Positions 25,590-34,720 are shown, counted from the stretch's first letter. The stretch: DNA of 64,000 nucleotides from Phocaeicola vulgatus ATCC 8482 (GCF_000012825.1 NC_009614.1:1984001-2048000); one strand, 5' to 3'. Notes: a model not told the origin generated them from the sequence alone. Numbers and translations are program-made.

Positions 25590-27362
25590 TTATATGGTTC
25601 CCTGTGGCCGCTTTTCCACCGGATGGTTCCGGAATATCTCGCCTGTCACCTCATTTACCGTTTCCAGCACGCCGTCCAGGAACTCTTCCTGCGAGAGTTC
25701 CCCCCGTTCTATCCGTGCCAGTTCAGTTTCCCAGCCCGAGGTGAGGGAGGCGTCGGCCACCTTCATACCGCGTACCGTCTCATACAGGAAAAGCCCTTTA
25801 GGGGTCGGGACGACATATTTACCCGAATAACGGATGTATTTACGTTCCAGCAGCGTGCGGAGGATATTCGTGCGGGTGGAGACGGTGCCCAGTCCGGCCT
25901 TGTCCATGTAGTCCACCAGTTCCTCGTCTGTATAAGGGGAGACCGGTAACGATTTCTTATGTATAAGGCTGCACCCTGCCACCGGCAGTATCTCTTCCTG
26001 AAAAAATTCCGGCAGCATCGGGCAGGGCATACAGCCTTTTGCGACAATATGTTCCCTCTCGAAGATTCCGAGCCATCCTTTTTCCAGGATGCGGTATGTA
26101 CGGATGCGGAATTTACGTGCGGCGCACACCGCATCGACGGTTGTGTATTCCACCTTGCAGGGCGGCATGAACGTTTCAAGCACCCTGCCGACAATGAGCG
26201 TGTAAACCTGCATTTCCTCCCGGCCCAATTTACCGGGCTGTATACCTGTAATGATGATGGCATGATGCTCCATGGTGTCTTGTGCCCCAATGCTGTCCTG
26301 CGGCGCGGCAAGGTCAACCATACCGGCATATTGTCGGAACTCCTTGCGGGAGAGCATCTTCTCCATGACAGGCGGCAACGTGTCATATACATCCCCCGGC
26401 AACAGGCGACTGGAGGTGCGCGGATAGGAAATCAGCCTCTTCTCGTACAGGCTCTGTGCAATCTCCTGCACCTGTATGGCCGTCAGGCCGTGGTAACGGT
26501 TCGCGTCTTTCTGCAGTTCGGCCAGGTTGTAAAGTGCCGGTGCCCCGATTTCCTCCGTCCGTTTCCTTACCGCTGTGATGCGGGCGTTCTTTGCCGCCTT
26601 GCAATCCTCGTACAATGCCAGTGCCTCCCGGCGGGCCACAAGGTCGTCCACGTGGCGCATCTTTAGGATACGGTCATTCTTGCATAGGCTGATGAATACG
26701 GGCCAGCTGTCAGCCGGCATGTGGTTCTCCCTCTCCCGGTACCGTCTGCATATCTCCGCCAGTACGGGGGTCTGTACCCTGCCCAGCGAGTTGTTCCCGA
26801 AGCCTACCGCCTTGCAGATGGCATGGCTTGAATTGACGCCCAGGAGCCAGTCCGCCCGGTTACGGCTGTCCGCCGCCAGGAACAGGTTGTCGAACCGGTC
26901 ACATGGAAGGAGGTTCGCCATGCCTTCCGTGATGGCCTCGTCCGTCAGAGACGAGATCCAGAGGCGGAGGCAGGGTTGTTTGCACCCCAGAAAGCCGTAA
27001 AGATGGCGGAACAGCATCTCTCCCTCCCGGGAAGCGTCGGTTGCCGCGATGATGGTGTCGCATGCGTTGAGTACCTTGGCTATCACTTTCAACTGGAGCA
27101 CCGCATTGATGTCGGGATTCCACCCGGTATCCGTCTTCACGTGCCTTACTGTCAGGACGGAAGGCGGCAGCAGGGGAAGGTCCTCCCGCTCCACACGGGC
27201 TGTTCCTGAATCCTTCGGCATTGCCAGGGAGAGCATGTTGCCGTATGTCCATGTCACCATGTAGCCGTTCCCGGTCATATAGCCGTTCTCCTTTCTGCCT
27301 GCTCCCAACACTCTTGCTATCTCTCTGCCCACGTTGGGCCTGTCAGTCACTATTGCGATCAT
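25590..27362 (-). CDS. topB: Type IA DNA topoisomerase (topoisomerase III)
   Basis: A 590-residue type IA topoisomerase. The toprim domain is N-terminal (MIAIVTDRPNVGREIARVLG, ATDASREGEMLFRHLYGF). The active-site tyrosine is near residue 312 in RLISYPRTSSRLL. It lacks a long C-terminal zinc region, as is usual in element-encoded enzymes such as the CTnDOT Exc protein. It relaxes negatively supercoiled DNA and separates single-strand interlinks, probably aiding excision or replication of the element. It is co-directional with DUF3945 and PRTRC genes. Confidence 0.9.
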   Translation of the reverse strand: MIAIVTDRPNVGREIARVLGAGRKENGYMTGNGYMVTWTYGNMLSLAMPKDSGTARVEREDLPLLPPSVLTVRHVKTDTGWNPDINAVLQLKVIAKVLNACDTIIAATDASREGEMLFRHLYGFLGCKQPCLRLWISSLTDEAITEGMANLLPCDRFDNLFLAADSRNRADWLLGVNSSHAICKAVGFGNNSLGRVQTPVLAEICRRYRERENHMPADSWPVFISLCKNDRILKMRHVDDLVARREALALYEDCKAAKNARITAVRKRTEEIGAPALYNLAELQKDANRYHGLTAIQVQEIAQSLYEKRLISYPRTSSRLLPGDVYDTLPPVMEKMLSRKEFRQYAGMVDLAAPQDSIGAQDTMEHHAIIITGIQPGKLGREEMQVYTLIVGRVLETFMPPCKVEYTTVDAVCAARKFRIRTYRILEKGWLGIFEREHIVAKGCMPCPMLPEFFQEEILPVAGCSLIHKKSLPVSPYTDEELVDYMDKAGLGTVSTRTNILRTLLERKYIRYSGKYVVPTPKGLFLYETVRGMKVADASLTSGWETELARIERGELSQEEFLDGVLETVNEVTGEIFRNHPVEKRPQGTI

Positions 27363-27434
27363 ATTCTTTTTCTTTTTGATGCCCCGTACCGGATTGGGCG
27401 ATACGGGGACATGTTAAACTTGTTTTATTTTTTG

Positions 27435-27710
27435 TTATTTCTTTGGAGATTCCTCCTGACGGATGCCGTTGATTTCCATGATTGGCCTGTTGTTGTCACC
27501 GGGTACCAGTTTGAATGTGGCATCCATGGCCAGGCTGATTACCGGGGTACGGAGTCTCAACGGGATGATTTCCGACTCCTTGCCTTGCAACAACAGGTCA
27601 AGGTTGCCGTCCGCTTCCAGTTGCTCCTTGCTGATACCCACGGCCTTCAGGCCGGGCCAGTCAATGTCTTCTACATTATAGATATAAGGGATGTTCCGAT
27701 TCATATTCAT
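27435..27710 (-). CDS. DUF4099-like small protein
   Basis: A 91-residue protein. Its core (VEDIDWPGLKAVGISKEQLE) matches the corresponding part of the DUF3945 protein just upstream (NMVNWEELEKVGISKASLEQ), so it is a short paralogue carrying only the DUF4099-type module. Function unknown; specific to Bacteroidetes mobile elements. Confidence 0.7.
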   Translation of the reverse strand: MNMNRNIPYIYNVEDIDWPGLKAVGISKEQLEADGNLDLLLQGKESEIIPLRLRTPVISLAMDATFKLVPGDNNRPIMEINGIRQEESPKK

Positions 27711-27764
27711 ACGGTTCAGGGATTTGATGTTTGTAAAACTGATTTTGTTTCTCTCCGATCGGGG

Positions 27765-29603
27765 TCATACCGCTTGTTTTGCGCCATTCTTTTGTTCCTG
27801 CTGCTGGCCTTGGGCGGTGTCCGCCTGTGCCGCACGACGGGAAGTGTCCCTGCGGATATCCGGGTTCTCCTGGAAATACTGCAACTGCCCGGAATAAGGG
27901 TTTACTTTCAGGTAGGAGCTGAACGTCTGCCCATTGTTTTTCAGCCCTTCGACAAGGAGGGTCTTCCCGTCCTGGAGGTTTGCCTTTTCCTGCGCCGTGA
28001 ACACATGGCCGTAAACCTCCGCCGGGATACGTGGTGCCTGCTGCTCGTTGAACCCGTCCGGCGTGCGTGAGTACATCGTCCTGCCGGTATTCATGTCCAG
28101 CTTGACAAACGCGGAGAATTCCTCTCCCTTACGGTTGATCATGTTTTCCAGATAGACGGCCTGCCCCTTGCGTAAGGTTTCCTTATCCTCGGGGGTCAGT
28201 TGCACGCTGCATATCTCCTTGGGGATATAGATTTCTCCGGTTTCCGGATTATGACGGGTGTAATTCGGCCGTCCTGTCGTCTGGTCTATCGTGACAAACG
28301 CGGAGAAAGCCCCGTCCCTGTTCTTGAACTTCATGTCCTCGACCAGGATGGTATGTCCCTCGCTGAGCATCTTTATCTGGGTGGGTGAGAGCGGTACGCC
28401 CCCGATGGATTTCTCGTTGAATACCTGGTTCTTCGGGAAGATGAACTCCAGCCCCCTGCGCTCGGCGCTGTATTGGAGCGTGGCGTCAAATTCCTTCCCC
28501 GTCTTGGAGGTCATCCCCTCCACCTTGACGGGTTGTCCCTCCTTCAGCAGTCTGATCTCCTCGTCCGTAAGTCTTACCCCGCTCACTTCCTGCGGGATGT
28601 AGACATGCTCCTGCCGGACGGCGACCAGCTCGTTGGTGTTCTTGTCGATGGAGATCAGGCAGGGGGTGTACTCACTGCCACGCAGGTTGAGTTCCACCGC
28701 ACGTCCCATGTTGCCGGTCTCACGCAGGTTCTTCTTGTCCTCCTCGCTGAAGTTGAATCCGAAATAAGGGCGTTCCAACTGCGGTTCCTTGCGTATGCCG
28801 TGAATGGCCAGTCCCACCTGTCCATCCTGTTGCGGGATGAGTGAGAGCCTTGCATCCAGTTTGGCTGTCAGCAAACCGGAAAGATGGATTGTCAGGGGCA
28901 CCAGCTTGTTGGTCTTGTAGCCCTTCAGCATGGAATCAAGGAGTCCCTGCTGTTCCAGCGAAGCCTTTGAGATTCCGACCTTTTCCAACTCCTCCCAGTT
29001 GACCATGTTCTCATTATACCGGTAATGCGGTCCTTGTGACTCCTGCGCTGCCTGTTGAGCCTGGGGCTGCTGCTGTTGCTGTGCCGCCTGCTGTACCTCG
29101 CTCTGTTGCAGGGGTTCCTGCGGTTGTGTCTCTTTGTCTACCATAGCTGTTTTTTCTTTTTGGTTTACACTTTGTTCCTTCTTGTTTTCTCTCGGACGGA
29201 TTTCGTAGCGTTTGAGGAACTCCTTCACTGCGTCCGTCTTTTTCCCTTCCGCCAGGTCCTTGATCGCCTGCTTGTTCACCTTGTAGTCGTGGAAGGTCAT
29301 GCGGAGCAGGCGGAAATGGGTAGGTTCCTTGAACTGGCTCCAGAAATTCTTGATGAAGTTTTCGAGTATGCTCGAGTTCTTGTCGAATTTCAGGAATGAG
29401 TTCTCATTCTTCTCGTCCGCCGGAACCGTCTTGACCTTCCCGTCCTTGTCGATCTCGCTGACTACTTGTACACCGGCTTTCGGGTCACTCTTGTTATGAA
29501 CCATCATCAGCTCGGTGATCTGTTCCACCAAAGGGGCGTCGTTCACGGCCTTCGGTTTCCGGGTTCGTCTAGGCTTCCCATTCGGGCTCTTTTCTTGTGC
29601 CAT
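27765..29603 (-). CDS. DUF3945/DUF4099 domain protein
   Basis: A 612-residue protein of the element backbone. A basic start (SPNGKPRRTRKPK) leads to a helical region, a Gln-rich linker, a DUF4099-type module (residues about 190-280) and several DUF3945 repeats of 55-65 residues, each with a L-x-P/T-E-x-x-x-L-x-x-G-x-x-x-x-V/L-E-x-M pattern (EEIRLLKEGQPVKVEGM; PTQIKMLSEGHTILVEDM; PEDKETLRKGQAVYLENM; AQEKANLQDGKTLLVEGL). Start chosen at MAQEK (29603) because the stretch to 29645 runs into promoter sequence. First gene of the operon that includes topoisomerase III; the phased repeats lie 87 bp upstream. Confidence 0.75.
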   Translation of the reverse strand: MAQEKSPNGKPRRTRKPKAVNDAPLVEQITELMMVHNKSDPKAGVQVVSEIDKDGKVKTVPADEKNENSFLKFDKNSSILENFIKNFWSQFKEPTHFRLLRMTFHDYKVNKQAIKDLAEGKKTDAVKEFLKRYEIRPRENKKEQSVNQKEKTAMVDKETQPQEPLQQSEVQQAAQQQQQPQAQQAAQESQGPHYRYNENMVNWEELEKVGISKASLEQQGLLDSMLKGYKTNKLVPLTIHLSGLLTAKLDARLSLIPQQDGQVGLAIHGIRKEPQLERPYFGFNFSEEDKKNLRETGNMGRAVELNLRGSEYTPCLISIDKNTNELVAVRQEHVYIPQEVSGVRLTDEEIRLLKEGQPVKVEGMTSKTGKEFDATLQYSAERRGLEFIFPKNQVFNEKSIGGVPLSPTQIKMLSEGHTILVEDMKFKNRDGAFSAFVTIDQTTGRPNYTRHNPETGEIYIPKEICSVQLTPEDKETLRKGQAVYLENMINRKGEEFSAFVKLDMNTGRTMYSRTPDGFNEQQAPRIPAEVYGHVFTAQEKANLQDGKTLLVEGLKNNGQTFSSYLKVNPYSGQLQYFQENPDIRRDTSRRAAQADTAQGQQQEQKNGAKQAV

Positions 29604-29689
29604 ACCTTTTCTTTTTGGGGTTAATAAATTGCTTTGACGCTTCAAATGTATGGGCTAAATCCGAATAAAACACTGATTTTCAAAAAGGT

Positions 29690-29729
29690 GTCATCAGATG
29701 TCATCAGATGTCGTCAAATGTCCGAAAGA
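29690..29729 (+). promoter_or_regulatory. Phased 10-bp repeat operator, site C (DUF3945 operon)
   Basis: GTCATCAGAT, GTCATCAGAT, GTCGTCAAAT and GTCCGAAAGA at an exact 10-bp period. On the minus strand the array is 5 bp from TTTTTG (29681-29686). A perfect -7 box TACATTTG lies at about 29643-29650. This is the best-conserved of the three arrays. Confidence 0.7.
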
Positions 29730-29994
29730 CTGGTTTTCCGTGAGGGAAACATGCCGTGAAAACAAGGATATGGTATGCGGAGGAAGGGCGAAGAAGCCGG
29801 CACGGGCGCAAAGGGAGGATTATGCAGAGCAGAGGGAGCTGAAGTCCCTGTCTTCTCATGGGGCGGCGTTTTTTTCATAAGACATTGCCAGGCCTACCCA
29901 TATATCCCGTACTTCCTGCCGGATTTATTAGGGATATAAAGGAGGCCCTCCTTTTTTCATCAATGACACGGTCATGCGTCGCGTCGGTCGCAGT

Positions 29995-30151
29995 GAGTCC
30001 CTATAATCTTTCCCGAAATCAAAACCATTGTCCGGGCGTTTGTTTCCATGTGTATTTTCCGCGACTTGTCGCAAGGAAAATACTCATGGAAAGCGAAGCC
30101 GGAACGCCCGTGACAATACGGTTTTGATTTATCTTTGATTATAGGGAACTC
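29995..30151. ncRNA. Long nested hairpin, possibly related structured element
   Basis: Nested pairs over 157 bp: TCCCTATAATC with GATTATAGGGA, AAATCAAAACC with GGTTTTGATTT, ATTGTC..CGGGCGTT with AACGCCCG..TGACAAT, TTTCCATG..TATTTTCC with GGAAAATA..CATGGAAA, and a terminal GCGAC-TT-GTCGC. A bulge contains GCGAAGC, also found in the loop of copies 1 and 2. Size and nesting match those elements, but the sequence does not align, so kinship is tentative. It lies between the DUF3945 operon and the capsule recombinase. The rest of 29730-30460 contains no convincing gene. Confidence 0.5.
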
Positions 30152-30460
30152 GCTGGTATCCGCCTGTTTTTCACGAATTTCCCAGAAAACATATACTGTC
30201 TTGTTGTTTATGCGATATAAATATTTTTGGACTTGTTCCACGGAAAAACCGTCGCTTTTCATTTTCGGACTTTGATTCTTTACGAGGCTATTCGGACTGT
30301 CTTTCAAGAAGATTTACAGAGTTTGGCATCGGCATCAGGTGATATTCGGTGTTCCAAGCGGAGAAGCGGAATCTAGGACTAAATATTATTTTCTTCCTTC
30401 AACAATATAGCCCACGGGTTGTATCTATGTACCTATTATTCATCATAAAACAGACTATAT

Positions 30461-31684
30461 ATGGCTACCATTAAATTAAAATTCCGTCCATCGACGGTAC
30501 GGGGTAAGGCCGGCACGCTCTGTTATCAGCTTTGCCACCGTCAGGAGAACAGGCAGATTACCACCGACATGAGGATATTTCCCGAGTGGTGGAATGAGAC
30601 GAAACGTGAGCTTGTCGCTGTCCCCGGCAATGAGAGGGTCCTGACCGCCTACCGGAAACGGGCGGAAAAGGAGATGCGTGACATCCGTGAGATTATCCGC
30701 GAGCTGGACTGTAGCGGAGAAACATACACCTTGTTGGAAATACTCAACCGCTATCGCTCCCTGCCTTCCGAGCCCGGTTTCCTATACTACATGAAAAAAG
30801 AGATGGAAGCGCTTTGGGAGAACGGCCAATACGGTACCTCGCGTAATTACCGGCGTGCACTGAACAGCTTTTCCGCTTTCCTGGATGGTGATGACGTTCC
30901 TTTCTCATTGTTGGATTCCGCCCTGGCGTGTCGGTATGAGGCATGGCTGTGGCAACAAAAGGTAGCGAGGAACAGCAGCTCGTTCTATATGCGGATTCTG
31001 CGTGCCGTCTATAACAAGGCCGTAAGGCAAGGTCTTGCGTTGCAGACTTTCCCGTTTCGTGAGGTTTATACAGGAGTGGCTCGTACACCGAAACGCGCCG
31101 TGGATGAGGAAACCATCCTGAAGCTCCAAAGGATTGACCTCTCGGACTCACCGGCCCTGGCACTTTCCAGGGACATGTTCGTGTTCAGCTATTGTGCCCG
31201 TGGAATGGCGTTTGTGGACATGGCATATCTGAAAAAGGAGAATGTGGACAGCGGGCGAATCACCTATTGTCGTCATAAGACAGGCCAATACCTGACACTC
31301 CATATCGAACCGTGTATGGCGGCGATACTGGAACGATATGGGCGGGTTTATCCGGAAAGTCCATATCTTTTCCCCGTCCTTACAGATGAACAGCCGGATC
31401 AGGCTTACCGGCAATATCGGACCGGATTGAACTACCATAACCGAAAGTTGAAACGGTTGGGCAAATTGCTTGGCGAACCATTACCTTTGTCCTCATATAC
31501 GCCTCGCCACAGCTGGGCTACCGCCGCACGCAACCACAACGTACCGATTGCCGTCATCAGTGCGGGGATGGGACACAGCAGCGAAAGGACTACGCTTATT
31601 TACTTGGATTCTTTGGACAATGCCGTGATAGATAATGCGAACGAGAAGATTTTGAAGGGTTTGAACGATACCATTTCTATGTAA
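30461..31684 (+). CDS. Tyrosine site-specific recombinase, probable promoter invertase
   Basis: A 407-residue tyrosine recombinase of the Bacteroidetes phage_int_SAM_5 type. There is an N-terminal arm-binding domain, a SAM-like core-binding domain (about residues 105-200) and a catalytic domain with Arg near 247 (CARGMAF), the HxxR-position box TPRHSW near 349, GMGHSS near 371 and the tyrosine nucleophile near 380 (LIYLDSL). Its stop codon lies inside the left inverted repeat of the capsule promoter segment, so it ends identically in either orientation. Adjacent recombinases of this kind flip capsule promoters in Bacteroides; an element integrase is the alternative. Confidence 0.85.
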   Translation: MATIKLKFRPSTVRGKAGTLCYQLCHRQENRQITTDMRIFPEWWNETKRELVAVPGNERVLTAYRKRAEKEMRDIREIIRELDCSGETYTLLEILNRYRSLPSEPGFLYYMKKEMEALWENGQYGTSRNYRRALNSFSAFLDGDDVPFSLLDSALACRYEAWLWQQKVARNSSSFYMRILRAVYNKAVRQGLALQTFPFREVYTGVARTPKRAVDEETILKLQRIDLSDSPALALSRDMFVFSYCARGMAFVDMAYLKKENVDSGRITYCRHKTGQYLTLHIEPCMAAILERYGRVYPESPYLFPVLTDEQPDQAYRQYRTGLNYHNRKLKRLGKLLGEPLPLSSYTPRHSWATAARNHNVPIAVISAGMGHSSERTTLIYLDSLDNAVIDNANEKILKGLNDTISM

Positions 31685-32002
31685 GAGAGGGTAAAAACAC
31701 ACTGCAAAGGTAATGATTCTCAGTAAAACTGAAAAGTAAAATAAACGTTTTTATTTCCTTATTTTACCCCCCCCCCATTTATAAATGACTGATTATCAAT
31801 TATTTGCATTACTAATTTAATATAAATCAAAATAGTACCGTAATAAGAATATAAAATAAAAGGAGAACGTTGCATTATCCTTTCGAGCGTATTTTCGAGT
31901 CTAAAACCGAGCAAACCGAGCAAAAATGTACTTTTATAGCAATGTATATGCCTAATTATCAGCAAAAACAACATGTGTACCCTCTCTTACATAGAAACGG
32001 TA
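31669..32002. repeat. Invertible promoter segment with 25-bp inverted repeats
   Basis: The left repeat (31669-31693) and right repeat (31978-32002) are inverted copies with 24 of 25 bases identical; the core is TTTCTATGTAAGAGAGGGTA (exact 20 bp). They enclose 284 AT-rich bp with a run of 10 C and a promoter facing left. The recombinase gene ends in the left arm and upxY starts 177 bp right of the right arm. The layout is that of phase-variable Bacteroides capsule loci. Confidence 0.85.
31705..31735 (-). promoter_or_regulatory. Capsule promoter, currently in the OFF direction
   Basis: On the minus strand a TTTT -33 region (31732-31735), 19-bp spacer and TACCTTTG (31705-31712) form a Bacteroidales promoter. 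It points left, out through the repeat and antisense to the recombinase. I saw no comparable plus-strand promoter facing upxY within or after the segment. Inversion would aim it at the capsule operon. Confidence 0.6.
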
Positions 32003-32178
32003 CGAATACGGGGTTACGGTATCCGCTCACTGTAGTCAGGAGCGGCCCGCATTCCGGAAGTCCTATGAAGGAAAAAACCGGATTAACCTTGATTGCTGTA
32101 TCTTCCTTATTTGAAAAAGCAGAAGGTGCAGGAATGGAAATTATATCCTTTTTATCAACCCGGTAACATTACTTTTCG

Positions 32179-32727
32179 TTGAACATAGAAACACACACAC
32201 ACGAACATTGGTTCGCCCTAAAAGTATTTTATAACAAAGTTTTCGAGATTGAGGATATATTGAAAAAAGACAAGATCGAGACTTACATTCCTTGTGAGGA
32301 AACCTTGATGGAACGTAACGGCATAAAGAAGAAACTCCGTCGTCCGGTCATTAATTCGCTTATGTTCTTCCGTTCAACCGTTTGTCGTGCTTTGGAAGTA
32401 CAGCGACAATTCACCAATAAGGTAATCCTATATACAAGACAGAAGGGATTGAAAAGACTTCCCCTTGCCATTCCTGATCGGGAAATGAACATTTTCATGC
32501 TGGTCACCTCGTCCGGCGAGCAGGGAATGGAATATTTCGGGGAGGACAATTCCAAGTTTCAACAGGGAGAACGTGTACGGGTCATTGACGGAAAGTTCAA
32601 GGGAGCGGAAGGGGTTATCTGCCGGATTAGGAAGAATCGCCGTTTGGTGGTCACCGTCCAAGGCGTATGCGCCGTGGCTACTTCCTATATTCCACAAGCC
32701 TTTCTACAACGGATAGGGCAAGATTAA
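32179..32727 (+). CDS. upxY: UpxY-family transcription antiterminator
   Basis: A 182-residue NusG paralogue. The N-terminal NGN domain starts HWFALKVFYNKVFEIEDILK, and a C-terminal KOW motif is visible (FQQGERVRVIDGKFKGAEGV). UpxY proteins bind RNA polymerase at their own locus leader and stop early termination, so the long capsule operon is read through. No ATG precedes the domain; a stop at 32164 limits the frame, so a TTG start at 32179 is the most likely. A UpxZ gene, which usually follows, is absent. The roughly 175-bp leader after the right repeat (32003-32178) is its probable target. Confidence 0.88.
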   Translation: MNIETHTHEHWFALKVFYNKVFEIEDILKKDKIETYIPCEETLMERNGIKKKLRRPVINSLMFFRSTVCRALEVQRQFTNKVILYTRQKGLKRLPLAIPDREMNIFMLVTSSGEQGMEYFGEDNSKFQQGERVRVIDGKFKGAEGVICRIRKNRRLVVTVQGVCAVATSYIPQAFLQRIGQD

Positions 32728-32751
32728 GAAAATCATCAAAAGAATCATATA

Positions 32752-33858
32752 GTGGACATTCTTCATTTTATCGAATTTGCCTTTATAGTCATAGTCGGCT
32801 GGACATTGAGTGCGATGGTCCTGCCTCGCATTTCGTTGGTCTCTTTCCGACGTCGCCTGTTCGACTCAGTGGACGAACGTAAGTTGCATACTGCCCATAT
32901 ACCAAGGTTAGGCGGTATCGCCTTTTTCCCTTGTATCACAGTTACGGTTTCGCTTGCCATTATCGGTTACAACCTTTGGCAGGGCTATAACATACTCGAC
33001 ATGGACTTGACGAACCGTCTGCTTTCCATGCTCTGTTGTCTGTTCATACTTTATCTTATAGGTATGATGGATGACCTTATCGGTGTACGTTACCGTTCCA
33101 AATTTGTAGTGCAAATACTTTGTGGCATACTGTTGGTGATTTCCGGGTTATGCTTCGACAACCTATACGGGTTGTTCGGTATTTATGTCATACCTTATTA
33201 CATAGGAGTGCCGTTCACAGTATTCGTCATCGTCTATATCCTGAACGCCATCAATTTGATAGACGGCATTGACGGACTTGCCTCTGGGTTGAGTATTATC
33301 TCATTCCTCGCTTTCAGCTGCATGTTCATCCATTTGCAATGGTGGATGTATGCCTTTATCAGTCTAGCTGCTTTCAGTGTGTTATTGCCGTTCTTTTATT
33401 ATAACGTATACGGTAAGATATATCGGGGACGCAAGATCTTTATGGGTGATACCGGTTCGCTCACTATCGGGATGCTGCTGGCAGTGATGGTCATCCGTCT
33501 GAGTATGTCCGATCCAGTGAAAGAGAGTGCCTTTCCCGGTAGCATTGTGATAGCTTTTTCTTTTTTGATTGTACCAATGTTTGATGTGATACGTGTGGTT
33601 ATTCACCGGTTGCGTAACGGTAAAAATCCATTTCTTCCAGACCGGAATCATATCCACCATAAATTTATAGCCTTAGGAATGTCCCAACGTAAAGCTATGG
33701 TAAGCATTATTATTATGGCAGCTTTTTTTGCATTGGGAAATTGTTTTTTGATTCATTGCCTTTCCGTAACAAACTTGTTTCTGTTGGATGTGGCTGTTTG
33801 GACGGTGATTCATTGCTACATAACTATGAAAATCAAACGAAAACATAAAGTAGAATAA
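32752..33858 (+). CDS. WecA/MraY-family undecaprenyl-phosphate sugar-1-phosphate transferase
   Basis: A 368-residue polytopic membrane protein with about ten hydrophobic segments. It has the family's cytoplasmic motifs: ERKLHTAHIPRLGG, YLIGMMDDLIGVRY (DD motif), NAINLIDGIDGLASG and FMGDTGSLTIG, plus the His-rich RNHIHHKF box. It starts repeat-unit synthesis by moving GlcNAc-1-P (or a related HexNAc-1-P) from UDP-sugar to undecaprenyl phosphate. Start codon is GTG. Second gene of the capsule operon. Confidence 0.88.
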   Translation: MDILHFIEFAFIVIVGWTLSAMVLPRISLVSFRRRLFDSVDERKLHTAHIPRLGGIAFFPCITVTVSLAIIGYNLWQGYNILDMDLTNRLLSMLCCLFILYLIGMMDDLIGVRYRSKFVVQILCGILLVISGLCFDNLYGLFGIYVIPYYIGVPFTVFVIVYILNAINLIDGIDGLASGLSIISFLAFSCMFIHLQWWMYAFISLAAFSVLLPFFYYNVYGKIYRGRKIFMGDTGSLTIGMLLAVMVIRLSMSDPVKESAFPGSIVIAFSFLIVPMFDVIRVVIHRLRNGKNPFLPDRNHIHHKFIALGMSQRKAMVSIIIMAAFFALGNCFLIHCLSVTNLFLLDVAVWTVIHCYITMKIKRKHKVE

Positions 33859-33884
33859 TTAACTGTACAGAAAAAAAATCAGAT

Positions 33885-34679
33885 ATGAAATTTCATTTAA
33901 TTAAATTATGTTTCTTGTGTGTCTTATTGGTGTCCTGCAATACCTCCAAAGAAATTGTCTATTTTCAAGATATCGTAGTTAATCAACCCGAGGCGATTAT
34001 CGGGGCACGGGATATTACCGTACAACCCAAAGACCAGATTTCCATTATGGTGTCCAGTAAGGATCCGCAATTGGCGGCTCTGTTTAATTTGACACGGGTG
34101 CAATACCGTGCCGGATCTTCTGATTTACGTTCTGGCAACATCAATGGAGAAATATCAGGTTACACATTGGATGATAAGGGGAACATTGATTTTCCTGTTG
34201 TCGGAACATTGCATATTGCCGGTATGACCAAGAGCCAGATTGCCACCCTGGTAAAAAAAAGGCTGATGGAAGAGAATCTGGTAAACGATCCGGTAGTTAC
34301 AGTTGAGTTTATGAACCTTTATTTCTCCGTGTTGGGCGAGGTGAAAACTCCAGGTAAATATGCCATTACAAAAGATCAGATTACCCTTTTGGAAGCCATC
34401 AGTATGGCGGGTGACCTAAGCATCTACGGAAAGCGAGATGCGATATTTGTCATCCGTGAAGAAAACGGCGAGCGTGTAACCCATTGGGTGGATATCCGCT
34501 CGAAAGATCTGTTTAATTCACCGGTGTATTATCTGAAACAGAATGATGTGGTGTATGTACAGCCCAACAAGGTACGTGCCGGACAAAGCACCATTAATGA
34601 GAACAGTGTAAAATCGGTATCGTTGTGGATCAGTATCGGTTCGCTCCTATCCTCGCTGGGTGTTTTGCTGTTCAAGTAA
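33885..34679 (+). CDS. Wza-like outer-membrane polysaccharide export lipoprotein
   Basis: A 264-residue lipoprotein with signal peptide and lipobox (CVLLVSCN, Cys about residue 18), a Poly_export domain (residues 40-130; ISIMVSSKDPQLAALFN, GNIDFPVVGTLHIAGMTKSQ), an SLBB domain (FSVLGEVKTPGKYAITKDQ) and a hydrophobic C-terminal segment (SVSLWISIGSLLSSLGVLLF). It forms the outer-membrane export channel with the Wzc-like kinase encoded next. Confidence 0.9.
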   Translation: MKFHLIKLCFLCVLLVSCNTSKEIVYFQDIVVNQPEAIIGARDITVQPKDQISIMVSSKDPQLAALFNLTRVQYRAGSSDLRSGNINGEISGYTLDDKGNIDFPVVGTLHIAGMTKSQIATLVKKRLMEENLVNDPVVTVEFMNLYFSVLGEVKTPGKYAITKDQITLLEAISMAGDLSIYGKRDAIFVIREENGERVTHWVDIRSKDLFNSPVYYLKQNDVVYVQPNKVRAGQSTINENSVKSVSLWISIGSLLSSLGVLLFK

Positions 34680-34720
34680 TGTATTGAATTTTATTTTATA
34701 AGATATTAAAGAGAGCCAAA

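Noticed and set aside
29972-30307. A 111-residue minus-strand open frame
   Set aside because: Its second half reads through the long nested hairpin at 29995-30151. The first 60 residues could be a short real gene, but nothing supports it, so it is not listed.
31870-32166. A 98-residue plus-strand open frame crossing the right inverted repeat
   Set aside because: It would be broken by promoter inversion and lies in leader sequence; no family likeness.
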